A DNA stretch of 64,000 bases from Bipolaris cookei (Eukaryota; Ascomycota; Dothideomycetes; Pleosporales; Pleosporaceae), in assembly GCA_002286855.1 (NCBI GenBank), contig NRSV01000018.1, positions 201,100-265,099 of the forward strand, read 5' to 3'. Made by a program: the position numbers and the translations under genes. The notes under the pieces are model-generated. The model was not told where the DNA came from. It searched no databases and was given only the letters and a program-made list of their open reading frames with translations. Positions 9,733 to 18,025 of this stretch are shown one piece after another. Position 1 is the stretch's first letter, and each line of letters begins with the position of its first letter.

Positions 9733-10386
9733 ATGTCTTTTGAGCAAATCCAGAGACAAGACCGTCTTGCAGCAGAGTACCTTTCGTTTATAGCATGTAT
9801 TAGTCGTGTTAGCATTCCTCAGTCGATGGATGGCGCAAGGAGTGCTTCGATCTTGGAACGACTAGGCCGATGTCAAATAAGTCTAGGGCAATACGCATCA
9901 GCAGAAATGTCGCACCGAAAAGCATCGTCCTTGAGGAAGGAGATGCTAGGGCCTGAGCATCCAGATACGCTGACGAGCATGAGCAACTTGGCGGGAGTGC
10001 TGGACAGCCAGGGCAAGTACGAAGAGGCCGAGGCGATGAACCGGCAGGAGCTAGAGTGCACAAAGAAGGTGCTGGGGCCTGAGCATCCAGATACGCTGAC
10101 TAGCGTTTACTGCCTCGCACACCTTCTTGCCAAACAGCATCGTGTAGAAGAGTCTTTACACCTGTACCAGAGGGCATCCGCCGGATACGACACCGTCCTT
10201 GGAGAAGATCATCCTACTACCTTAGCGTGTCACCAACATTATGCTGATTTGCGCGCATCGCAAGAGCAGCCACAGCTTGCCTATTCTCCTAGTACACTAC
10301 GTAGCGATGCAGGAATAGCTACGAAGAAGACGTCAAGATTATCACGCAGTCTAGCAAAGATTGGCATCAGGAGTTCAAAGCATTAA
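9733..10386 (+). CDS. Kinesin-light-chain-type TPR protein fragment (217 aa)
   Basis: A 217-codon ORF starts one base after the transposon's TA duplication. The first ~30 residues (SFEQIQRQDRLAAEYLSF) resemble the stretch that follows the nucleotide-binding domain in fungal NB-ARC/TPR STAND proteins. At about residue 32 it passes abruptly into TPR repeats of 42 residues with the signature LGPEHPDTLTS, so an internal part seems deleted. Two repeat units are nearly identical at DNA level (see 9949 and 10075). The last ~50 residues are Ser-rich and basic. The nucleotide-binding domain and effector domain are absent, so this is probably a truncated remnant, although it is open and could be expressed. 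TPR tails of this kind usually mediate protein-protein contact. Confidence 0.6.
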   Translation: MSFEQIQRQDRLAAEYLSFIACISRVSIPQSMDGARSASILERLGRCQISLGQYASAEMSHRKASSLRKEMLGPEHPDTLTSMSNLAGVLDSQGKYEEAEAMNRQELECTKKVLGPEHPDTLTSVYCLAHLLAKQHRVEESLHLYQRASAGYDTVLGEDHPTTLACHQHYADLRASQEQPQLAYSPSTLRSDAGIATKKTSRLSRSLAKIGIRSSKH

Positions 10387-10432
10387 GGAGGTTGTAGCGG
10401 CTTATGCTTTCTTACAGGATTTATAGTTAGCT

Positions 10433-11070
10433 GGCTGCTGAGATTTGTCCCCCCTTTGAGATTTGTCCCCCGCGCTAATCATAACTTGGTAAGCGTTAAA
10501 TAAATTACAGTAACTAGACCGTATTGGTGCCTCGGCATATGAAAAGTAGTTAACTAGTGCTAGACAACAACTATAGTTAACTACATAGTTATGCTATATT
10601 CTACTAACGTCGACGTCTCTTGCGTGGACCAAGACATTTCCAAGCATCTGGAGCGGCCATTGCTGCAGCACGCTTAGGCCGCAGCGAAAGTGCATCCTGA
10701 GGTTCAACAACTGCGTTCTGAGGTTCAGTTACTACATTCTGAGCGTCAACTTGCGCTTAAGTACGAAGCCATAGCCATGCTGCATGCCATGCGCCTTGAG
10801 GGCATCAAAAGCTTCTTCATAGGAGCCGTATAGTAGGTCTGGAGGAGGTGCAATGTCACCCATGCTATTGTGAACAAGGAAAGAGAGTTAATACTCGTAT
10901 ATTTTGAAGGTTGTCAGCCTATTGCAAAGACGCGCGGCGTCGTGATATTGTCGCGTCCATAGATTACGCGCTAAACCAAATTGAAGGAGTAACTTTCACT
11001 AGCACTAGCGCGGGGGACAAATCTCAAAGGGGGGGCAAATCTCAAAAACGGGGGGACAAATCTCAGCAGC
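10433..11070. mobile_element. Non-autonomous inverted-repeat element (638 bp), 9-bp target duplication
   Basis: The left end begins GGCTGCTGAGATTTGTCCCC and the right end is its inverted copy. The element is flanked on both sides by TAGTTAGCT, a 9-bp direct repeat. Inside each end the motif GAGATTTGTCCCCC recurs: twice at the left, and three times at the right, where one copy reads GCCCCC. A 9-bp duplication suggests a Mutator-like element, and an 8-bp reading would point to hAT. The interior has only a 46-codon relic frame (10693-10833, with LRSEVQLLHSERQLALKYEA), which is helical and may be captured or degraded coding DNA. No transposase domain is present, so movement would depend on an enzyme encoded elsewhere. 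Confidence 0.75.
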
Positions 11071-11820
11071 CTAGTTAGCTATCTACTAACGTTGGTAATA
11101 TAAATACCCTAGTTACAACCTATCCATTAGTCGTCTGTCTAAGATAGGTAAAGCGCACCTTTTAGTACGATACAGTACAGAGATATCTGAGCACGCTACT
11201 GCGGGCAGCCTGCATGCCAAGAGACACTAGCTGGTTCTAACGCGCTGGAACGCTTTCGGCGATCATCGTTTTCATCGGCGAAACTGCCGGACTGTATACT
11301 TAATAAGCCAAAATGCGCTTTAAATCTTAGGGACCTATTTTTTCTAGATTCTAATTTTCAATAGCCCCTCCGATCTTTATACAAGTCCTCTACATTGCGA
11401 ATAGACAGGGTGGTTATCGACTAAAGGTTATCAACAGCGTTAACAAGACAATCAACAGCAAGGGCAACATCGCGAAAATTCGTGCCGGAGGCATATGCGC
11501 TAGAAGAGAATTAACTGTAGAATATAATAAGCCGACTACAGGTCAACAATCTTAGAAATCCGAGATAGCGAGGGTCCAAAGCGAAAACTGTCCCGTTACA
11601 CCGTGCGTCCCGGCATGCGAGGATTGACATTAAGAGAACAGGGGTATTTTTTTAATGTTCCCGAGGAAAGAAAGAGAATAAGTAGGTACGGAACAAAGAG
11701 TTTCGCTAGGAAGTTTGTTATTTTGCTTATTCGTATACACCACACTACTACTACAATAACATCCCCATTAACAGAAACTTGACAACAAAGAATATGAATA
11801 CCGCCGCCCCAACCTACCCT
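11071..11820. other. Intergenic, contains repeat copy 2
   Basis: No gene is supported. Apart from the repeat copy at 11498-11632, the DNA is moderately A/T-rich and includes the presumed 3' region of the App1 gene. Confidence 0.5.
11498..11632 (-). repeat. Dispersed repeat, copy 2 (inverted)
   Basis: This is the inverted, diverged partner of 513-649. The 27-bp identical core is at 11589-11615. The two copies flank the whole transposon-marked region, about 11 kb apart. No target duplication was seen. Confidence 0.75.
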
Positions 11821-14800
11821 CTACCTCTCATCACTCACTTTCCTAATAGTCCCATACCTCACCTTCCCCCCATTCCCCCCATTCCTCGTCTCGTCTCGTA
11901 GACTCCTCTCCATCTTCTTCTCCTCCTCCCGCTTAAACTTCTTCTCCGCATTCTGGATAATGCCCACGGCCTCATTCATGATATCGCTTCCCACGCGCCA
12001 GGACCTCAATAGCACGCCTTGCTCACCCAGCACGTGCTCCGCATGAGCCCATCGCTGGCGCCAAAGGATTTCCTTCTTAGTCCCGTACTGCTGTTGGTCG
12101 CCGCCCGGTCCCGCAAGTGTACTTCCGGTGCTAGTGCGATTGATAGTCTGGCGTGGGGCTGCAGTGGAAAAGAGTTGAGAGGTTTGTGATGAGGTGATTT
12201 GCGGGCGCGTGTGGTACGGCATTGAGGGTGCGTGTTGCCATGCTGAAGAGGCTTTGGGGCCCACGTACGATGCAGCGTTTGCGGCTGTGTCGCGGTTTCC
12301 GCGTCGAGGTGGCGGAGGAGGTGGACCCTTTCGAACACCGCTGACTTCTAGAGTTGATGCATTTGAGCTAGGCGTTTCTGTCGATCTCAATGCAGGTAGG
12401 TTGTTGTAGACGGACCATAGCTTGTCGCGAGCCATACCGGCATAGGTTTGGTGGTCTTCTGGTACCTGGCTCTGATGCGTCATGGTTGGCTTGAGGCCTA
12501 CCGGAGGTTTTGGAGGCCCTGATGTGTTTGCACTTCTAGGGGAATCTTGTTGCTGTGCGAGTGGGCTTGATGTGTTGACGGCTGTTGAAGACACCCGGGG
12601 CTTTGGTGGCTGTGGCTTTGCTCCAGAAGGAGGTGGTTTAAACGGTGCGGATTCGCTCGCAGGACTTCTCAATGCGATAGGCTTTCTGGGAGGCGGGGGC
12701 GCGGACTTCATCACATTCGACGCAGCTAAGGAAGAATGTCTCTTATTGTCGGCTCTAGTTTCCGAGTTGAATCTTTTCAGTGCAGGCGACTCGTCCGTAT
12801 CGTCATCCGACGATAGATCTATCAAGTTTGGTGCCGATTTCTGCGAGGAGGGTTTCCTTTCCGGCAACTTTGGCCGTCCATCGTGATCCAGCTCTGGAAA
12901 GAGTGAGCGAGGACGTTTGTCATTCTCCGCATCCATGTCACGTAATGACGCTGCAATTGCAGCCTTGAGTTCGGGGTCGTGTTCTTCGGAAAATGATCGA
13001 GCCTTACTTGAGGCGGCCGAGCTGTCTCCACTGGCAGCTTGCGCTGGTGGCGGAGACGTAGAGTGGCTCCCTGAAGAAGGGCCCATCGAAGGATCAAAGA
13101 ATCCCGGGCTATCCGTTGTGGTGACATCGCGGATGAACACTGCAACAACTCTTCCTGGGTTCTCGAGGACAAAATCGGTGTATACCTCGAGATCGGCCTC
13201 GCCACTGTCTCCGATCAAGATAAAGTTGCGCTCTGGAAAGTCCCTAGCAATCTTATCGAGCGTAACCTTCTTCCTCTCGGCAACGGGTTCAAAGATTCCC
13301 TGCAGCATACCGCTATACTGTTTCAAATGGAACGAGCCTGGCGGCAGTCCAGCCAACGAAAAATATTTTGAAATGACCGGATACAGCTGCCAGGGCGAGT
13401 TGGAGACGTAGTGGAATTTTACCCCCATTTCCGCCATCTTATTATACCACTCTCGGACGCCATCAATGGTAAGATCAAGGAGGTCGCGAATGAAGACATT
13501 GCGGAAGATTTCGCGGGCTCCACTACCAATAGCAGAGTGTTTGATTGTGTCATCAATGTCGCTTATCACGCTGATACCCTGCGAAGCAGTGACGATTACT
13601 TCTTCTGTTGCTGAGAGTTTGTCTGATGCTAGAATGCGTACGTGGGTGGGCACAAAATCCAACGCTGCGCTTATACTAAAGTGTCCTGCAGCATCTGTAT
13701 ACACTGTCCGCTGCTTTGAGATGGCCTCATTGTAGAAGAAGACACTGATGGGCGTGTTAGCCATGGGTATGGCAAGAAAGTGTCGTAGTCGAGCCATGAG
13801 CCGGGCGTTGGCCTCGGCAAGCTCTGCCGGACTCATTTCAGAAGGCTGATTCCAGGAGCCGCGTTTTTGCAAAGGCTTGATACTAGCCTCACTCTGCATG
13901 GAATCCCGTGATGTCTTATGGGCCAACTGGTGGACTCTGTCGTTGCCAGGTCGCATGCTGTTGCTACTTTCCGTTCGGTACAAATCAATGTCATCGTTTT
14001 GCGGAGCAGGCCTCTCACTGTAGGCACCACGTGCAGCGGCCCTCGCCTCGCTCTCGCCTCTACGTAGAATTTCCTCGGCTTCTCTAGCAGCAATTGCTTC
14101 GTCTCGCTGAGCGTCGCGCATGTGGGCTCTTTCGCGATAGTCATGGCCTTGCGGGCTTGTATCTCGACTGCTCTCTGCAGATGAGCCAGATGTTTGTGTC
14201 GGTGCCTGAACGCCAACAAGCTGGCGTGCAAGGCCGATGAACAGCCTCTGTTTCCTAGACATTGGCCCCTTGTGTGGTGAGTATATCCAGCCACGGACAT
14301 CGACGTCTACCACCGCATTGTCGTCCTCATAGTTGTTCCACTGTTCTTTCCAGAAGTCGGCATCTCCCGCATTATTCGATTCGTTTGCGCCAATTCCTTG
14401 ACCTCCAGCTTCTTGCATTGTCGTTGTTTGTGCTTCGGGTTTCCTCTTGACGTGTCTTCTGGCGTAGCTGGGGAACAGAACCATCTCCTCACGTCCGCTC
14501 CTGACGACGGCTGCATCGGGAAATCCCCCGGGTGTATCATCTTCATAGTCGTATTGCGCCTCCCTACTGCTCCAATTCAAGGCATATTGTTGTGTGTATG
14601 TCTGCCTGAGCTCGTTGGCCGCCTTGAGATAGCCGGCCAGCTTTCGTCGCCGCGACCCCGGCTCTCGTGCTTCATAGCTCTCTTGGTACGACATTGCTGG
14701 CTTTTTCAATGTCTTTTCGCCTGAATTCTTCGCTATCTGCTGTCGCCGTGCCCTTGCTGCATCTTCGAGATAACTACTGCCAGCCAGGCGTCGGGTGAAG

Positions 14801-15030
14801 CCTCGCAGGCGCTGGGTAATACTCGGCTTGCCCCGGAGTCTGAGGGAATGGCGATAGACCAGGTATCTGTATATACGTGCCTGGGCACGGTGCTTGAGTG
14901 AAGGGAATGTCTCGTGACGGAGTTTGGAGAGATGAATGCGCGCGCGGGCTCGCGTCCGGGGGAAGAGGAAGCGGAGGATGGAGTCGCGGCCGTGGGCAGA
15001 AGGCTTACGGCGAAAGGGCAAATTGGGCAT
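11821..15030 (-). CDS. APP1: App1-type phosphatidate phosphatase (1,069 aa)
   Basis: A single uninterrupted frame encodes a 1,069-residue protein. The haloacid-dehalogenase-like catalytic motif DIDDT is at residues 491-495 (ISDIDDTIKHSAIG). It is followed by FHYVSNSPWQLYP and FILIGDSGEADLEVY, which is the order of the App1 (DUF2183) catalytic domain. In yeast, App1 is a Mg-dependent phosphatidate phosphatase that makes diacylglycerol and binds endocytic actin-patch proteins. The N-terminal ~200 residues are basic. The C-terminal third is Pro-rich with several PPPPPR-like stretches suited to SH3 binding. Around residue 685, PELKAAIAASLRDMD resembles a ubiquitin-interacting motif. The protein is longer than the yeast one (587 aa) because of low-complexity extensions. 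The start at 15030 is the first Met and opens with basic residues. Confidence 0.93.
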   Translation of the reverse strand: MPNLPFRRKPSAHGRDSILRFLFPRTRARARIHLSKLRHETFPSLKHRAQARIYRYLVYRHSLRLRGKPSITQRLRGFTRRLAGSSYLEDAARARRQQIAKNSGEKTLKKPAMSYQESYEAREPGSRRRKLAGYLKAANELRQTYTQQYALNWSSREAQYDYEDDTPGGFPDAAVVRSGREEMVLFPSYARRHVKRKPEAQTTTMQEAGGQGIGANESNNAGDADFWKEQWNNYEDDNAVVDVDVRGWIYSPHKGPMSRKQRLFIGLARQLVGVQAPTQTSGSSAESSRDTSPQGHDYRERAHMRDAQRDEAIAAREAEEILRRGESEARAAARGAYSERPAPQNDDIDLYRTESSNSMRPGNDRVHQLAHKTSRDSMQSEASIKPLQKRGSWNQPSEMSPAELAEANARLMARLRHFLAIPMANTPISVFFYNEAISKQRTVYTDAAGHFSISAALDFVPTHVRILASDKLSATEEVIVTASQGISVISDIDDTIKHSAIGSGAREIFRNVFIRDLLDLTIDGVREWYNKMAEMGVKFHYVSNSPWQLYPVISKYFSLAGLPPGSFHLKQYSGMLQGIFEPVAERKKVTLDKIARDFPERNFILIGDSGEADLEVYTDFVLENPGRVVAVFIRDVTTTDSPGFFDPSMGPSSGSHSTSPPPAQAASGDSSAASSKARSFSEEHDPELKAAIAASLRDMDAENDKRPRSLFPELDHDGRPKLPERKPSSQKSAPNLIDLSSDDDTDESPALKRFNSETRADNKRHSSLAASNVMKSAPPPPRKPIALRSPASESAPFKPPPSGAKPQPPKPRVSSTAVNTSSPLAQQQDSPRSANTSGPPKPPVGLKPTMTHQSQVPEDHQTYAGMARDKLWSVYNNLPALRSTETPSSNASTLEVSGVRKGPPPPPPRRGNRDTAANAASYVGPKASSAWQHAPSMPYHTRPQITSSQTSQLFSTAAPRQTINRTSTGSTLAGPGGDQQQYGTKKEILWRQRWAHAEHVLGEQGVLLRSWRVGSDIMNEAVGIIQNAEKKFKREEEKKMERSLRDETRNGGNGGKVRYGTIRKVSDER

Positions 15031-15390
15031 CTACCGGCAGCCGACTCAACAGCCGTGGCCAGCCTGTATATGTCAAGGTCGGGTTGATACGTGCAGCGTT
15101 GCTGGTAACACGCGCTGCATCTTCTAGGCGCTGCAGCTCCAATTAGAGCACGACGTCATTTGTGGAGGTGCATGGCGATCGCGTAGTTCAGCCCCGTTTA
15201 CGCAGCCATACCCAATATACGCGAAACTCAGGGACGAACGGTGTCTTTTCTGCCAGACGCTGCGCAAAGGAAGATGCAGCTATTCAATGATTGGGGCAAT
15301 AACATGGTATATATTACTAGGAATTATATATTATGTCCCATGGAGATTGCTAGTGCGAGGCTACTGGTACATTCTATGGGCTGGACTTTA
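15031..15390. other. Intergenic
   Basis: This stretch is the upstream region of App1 and the downstream region of the dehydrogenase, both on the - strand. No further feature is supported. Confidence 0.5.
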
Positions 15391-16386
15391 TCACGGCTTT
15401 GCCAGAGCGACATCTATAGCCCGTGTAACATTCGGCACATCCTTCTGCAGCGTAGCTACAATTTCTTTCCACACCCTCGTTCTGAGCTCATTCATCTCAG
15501 GGCCTTGCAGACTTGGTGGGATCGGTTGAATCTTGTCGCTCTTCCAAAATCTTCCGTGGACCTTCTCCCCCTGCACCGTTCCGCTCAACACCGTGTTCGC
15601 CCCTACGTGCGGTGATCGCATAAACAAGAAATAGAACAGAAAAGCTAGAACATGAATACCGGGGAAGAAATGATCCCGCCCAATGTCTGTTTGGACCCAG
15701 CCCGGACAGATGCTCGTCACGATTACGTCGCCAGAAGAGATCTCGTCGGCAAGCTTCGTGGCGGCGTACATGAGGAAGGCTTTAGAGAAGCTATACTGGC
15801 TTTGCGCTTTGCGCTGCTCTCGCTTGTTGTAATGGTCGAGCACGCTGGGTTCCTGACGGACTTCTGGTGGAACTACGGCTTTCTGGTGGAGACCGGAATT
15901 GACAAACTCAAGAACTGAAATCCTGCCTGTATACTGCTTTGCTTGTTTTAGCTTAGGCAGGAGCAGGATAGCCAAGAGTGTCGTAGAGAGAGTATTGGTT
16001 TGTATGTCCTCTTCCCAGCCATATTGCGACTGATGGTAATCGACACGCCAAACGCCAGCATTCAGGACAGCTATATCGAGATGCTCGAGTTCGTTTGCAC
16101 GATTCGCAAAGGATTCCACGCTGTCGTACGACATCATGTCGAGTTTCCAGACCTCGAGTTGGCCCTTCCGCCCAAGCCGAGCTTCTAAATCAGCCCGGGT
16201 TGATTCTCCCTTTGCTAAATCTCGTGCTCCAATGATCACCTTGGCCGCCCCCAGTCTCGCAAACTTGAAAACTGCCTCTTTACCAATGCCAGATGTCGCA
16301 CCAGTGACAATGATGTTTCTTCCAGAGTAGTCCTCGTGCACCTCTTTTGGCGAGTTGAGCCACTTTTCCTTAAATACGTTGATCAT
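15391..16386 (-). CDS. Short-chain dehydrogenase/reductase
   Basis: A single-exon, 331-residue protein has the classical SDR layout. The cofactor motif TGATSGIG is at residues 28-35, the NAG motif (LNAGVW) follows fold strand 4, and the catalytic YxxxK reads YSFSK with Y198 and K202. A CPGWVQTDIG segment follows the active site. GARDLAKGES after strand beta-2 has an Arg and no acidic residue at the expected position, which favours NADP(H). The overall shape matches fungal retinol-dehydrogenase-like SDRs of 320-340 residues. The substrate cannot be inferred. A hydrophobic stretch (HVLAFLFYFLFM, near residue 250) could associate with membrane. The gene looks intact; the start has GATCATGGC on the + strand complement, and no earlier in-frame Met was considered. 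Confidence 0.9.
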   Translation of the reverse strand: MINVFKEKWLNSPKEVHEDYSGRNIIVTGATSGIGKEAVFKFARLGAAKVIIGARDLAKGESTRADLEARLGRKGQLEVWKLDMMSYDSVESFANRANELEHLDIAVLNAGVWRVDYHQSQYGWEEDIQTNTLSTTLLAILLLPKLKQAKQYTGRISVLEFVNSGLHQKAVVPPEVRQEPSVLDHYNKREQRKAQSQYSFSKAFLMYAATKLADEISSGDVIVTSICPGWVQTDIGRDHFFPGIHVLAFLFYFLFMRSPHVGANTVLSGTVQGEKVHGRFWKSDKIQPIPPSLQGPEMNELRTRVWKEIVATLQKDVPNVTRAIDVALAKP

Positions 16387-17113
16387 GGCAGCTGTGTTTG
16401 GTATAGATGGAAAAGCGGCAAGTGCAACCCGTCAAGATACGTGACTTGTTGTATGATTGCAGCGAACAGGTGAGCAACAAAGGATAAAAAGAAAAGAGAT
16501 AGCAGACACTTAAATGAAGCTCTGCCGTCAACGATGCGGCGTTACTCGGCTCCGATTCGTCCGCTATGACCTGGTACAGTCCTGGTCTCGACCGGGCGAT
16601 AGTGGTGGCTAGACGAACAAGAAGGTAATATTACGACTGAACAGCTGAAGACTCGGTCAAATGCTTACTATTCCGTCTTGTGCAAACTTTGGCTCTTTTG
16701 GGATACATTAAACTTTATTGGTGGTCAATTGTAGATTGGATTGGAGCATGAGTATCGAGAAGTATTCTTTTTGTTCACTTGAGTGCATTAGTAGGTTGAT
16801 CTACAGAACGATCAGCGAGTTCGTAGAAAACAAAAAAAAGACACAGAAGCCAGTTCCGTGTAGAAAGACAGACGACTCAAGCAGCAAGAGTCGCATCTTT
16901 TGGTGCGATGACTAGCGCGGGCTTGGCATACGCGAACCGTTGGCGATTTCGGGCATCCTCAACTACGTAAACAGCCAAGGTGAGAACACACAAAGTAACG
17001 TTACAACACCTCGCCATGAGAGCGCCCTACCAATCGCCCTCTCGCAGCCGCTAAGCAAATTACTACAAAAACACCACCACCTTTGCTACAATTGAGCAAT
17101 CTTCTCCCTCACC
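16387..17113. other. Divergent intergenic region
   Basis: This region separates the divergent dehydrogenase and LSM1 genes and probably holds both promoters. The short ORF at 16718-16915 has no recognisable content. The last 30 bases before the LSM1 ATG are pyrimidine-rich (caatcttctccctcacc), as is common ahead of fungal starts. Confidence 0.5.
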
Positions 17114-18025
17114 ATGGCCTTCAACAATCAACAGCAGCCGCCCAGAGGCCCCGCGGCCGCTGGAGGTAACGCCAACATGGGCCCGGACTTCAACGCCATG
17201 CTCCAGCGCTCCATGCAGGCGCCGGCCAGCCAACTGCAGCCGCAAATCTCTGAGCTTTCTCGCGGGCCGTCGCCAGGTATAGGTGAGGTTGATCCGCCCT
17301 CGCAATGTTGCATGGCGCAATACTAATGCAACTACTGCAGGCTACGAGGGCGTATACAGTGCCACACCACCCCCCCAGCTGTCGCAGCAACAACAACCTC
17401 ATAGACCCAAAGTGCTCGGCGGAGCGCGTGGCGGTCTTCCGCAGCCGATACTCCCCGTTGACCTACCACCGCAGGCCTTTTTGACATCGGCTATGCTGCT
17501 AGACATGGTGGACAGTATGCGCACACTTTTGCATGGCGTACTCTGGAACAGCACATTGACACTGTACAGAGAAGGTTGATGTATTGCTCCGCGACGAGAA
17601 AGAGTACATTGGTATCCTACGTTCCTACGACCAATTCGGTATGTCTGCATATGCCAGCCTGCTGCTTTCCAGACCCATGTCAGCTAATCATGCACTTAGC
17701 AAACCTTGTTCTTACAGAATGCTACGAGCGAATAGCAGCACGCAACCCGGATGCAACACCTTCTTCTGACCCCTCGGTCCCCCGATGGCTGATAAACGAT
17801 GTCAAACTCCCAGGCGTCATGACTGTACGAGGCGAGAATGTCACCATATGCGCAACCGTTGACCTCGACCGGGAAGAGCATCCCAGGGGCGCCAAGTTCG
17901 CAGAGGAGGATCAAGTGAGAGCGTTGGCAGCGTCACAAAAAGCAGAGAGAAAGGAGATAGACTCACGGCGAGCAAAAGCCCTGAGGCAAGCAGGCATAGA
18001 GCCCGGGTTCGGTATGCAAGGATAA
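17114..18025 (+). CDS. LSM1: LSM1, Sm-like mRNA decay factor
   Basis: Four exons (17114-17282, 17341-17514, 17570-17638, 17700-18025) give a 245-residue protein. The introns are 55-61 bp with GTGAGG, GTATGC and GTATGT donors and CAG/TAG acceptors. After a Gln/Pro-rich N-terminus of ~95 residues comes the Sm fold: FLTSAMLLDMVDKKVDVLLR (Sm1), RSYDQFANLVLTECYERI, and VRGENVTICATVDLD (Sm2). This spacing is that of LSM1, a subunit of the cytoplasmic Lsm1-7 ring that binds oligoadenylated mRNA 3' ends with Pat1 and promotes decapping in P-bodies. The C-terminal tail of ~60 residues is charged and helical, as in other LSM1 proteins. Exon 3 encodes only 23 residues inside the Sm1 region. No defects are seen. 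Confidence 0.94.
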
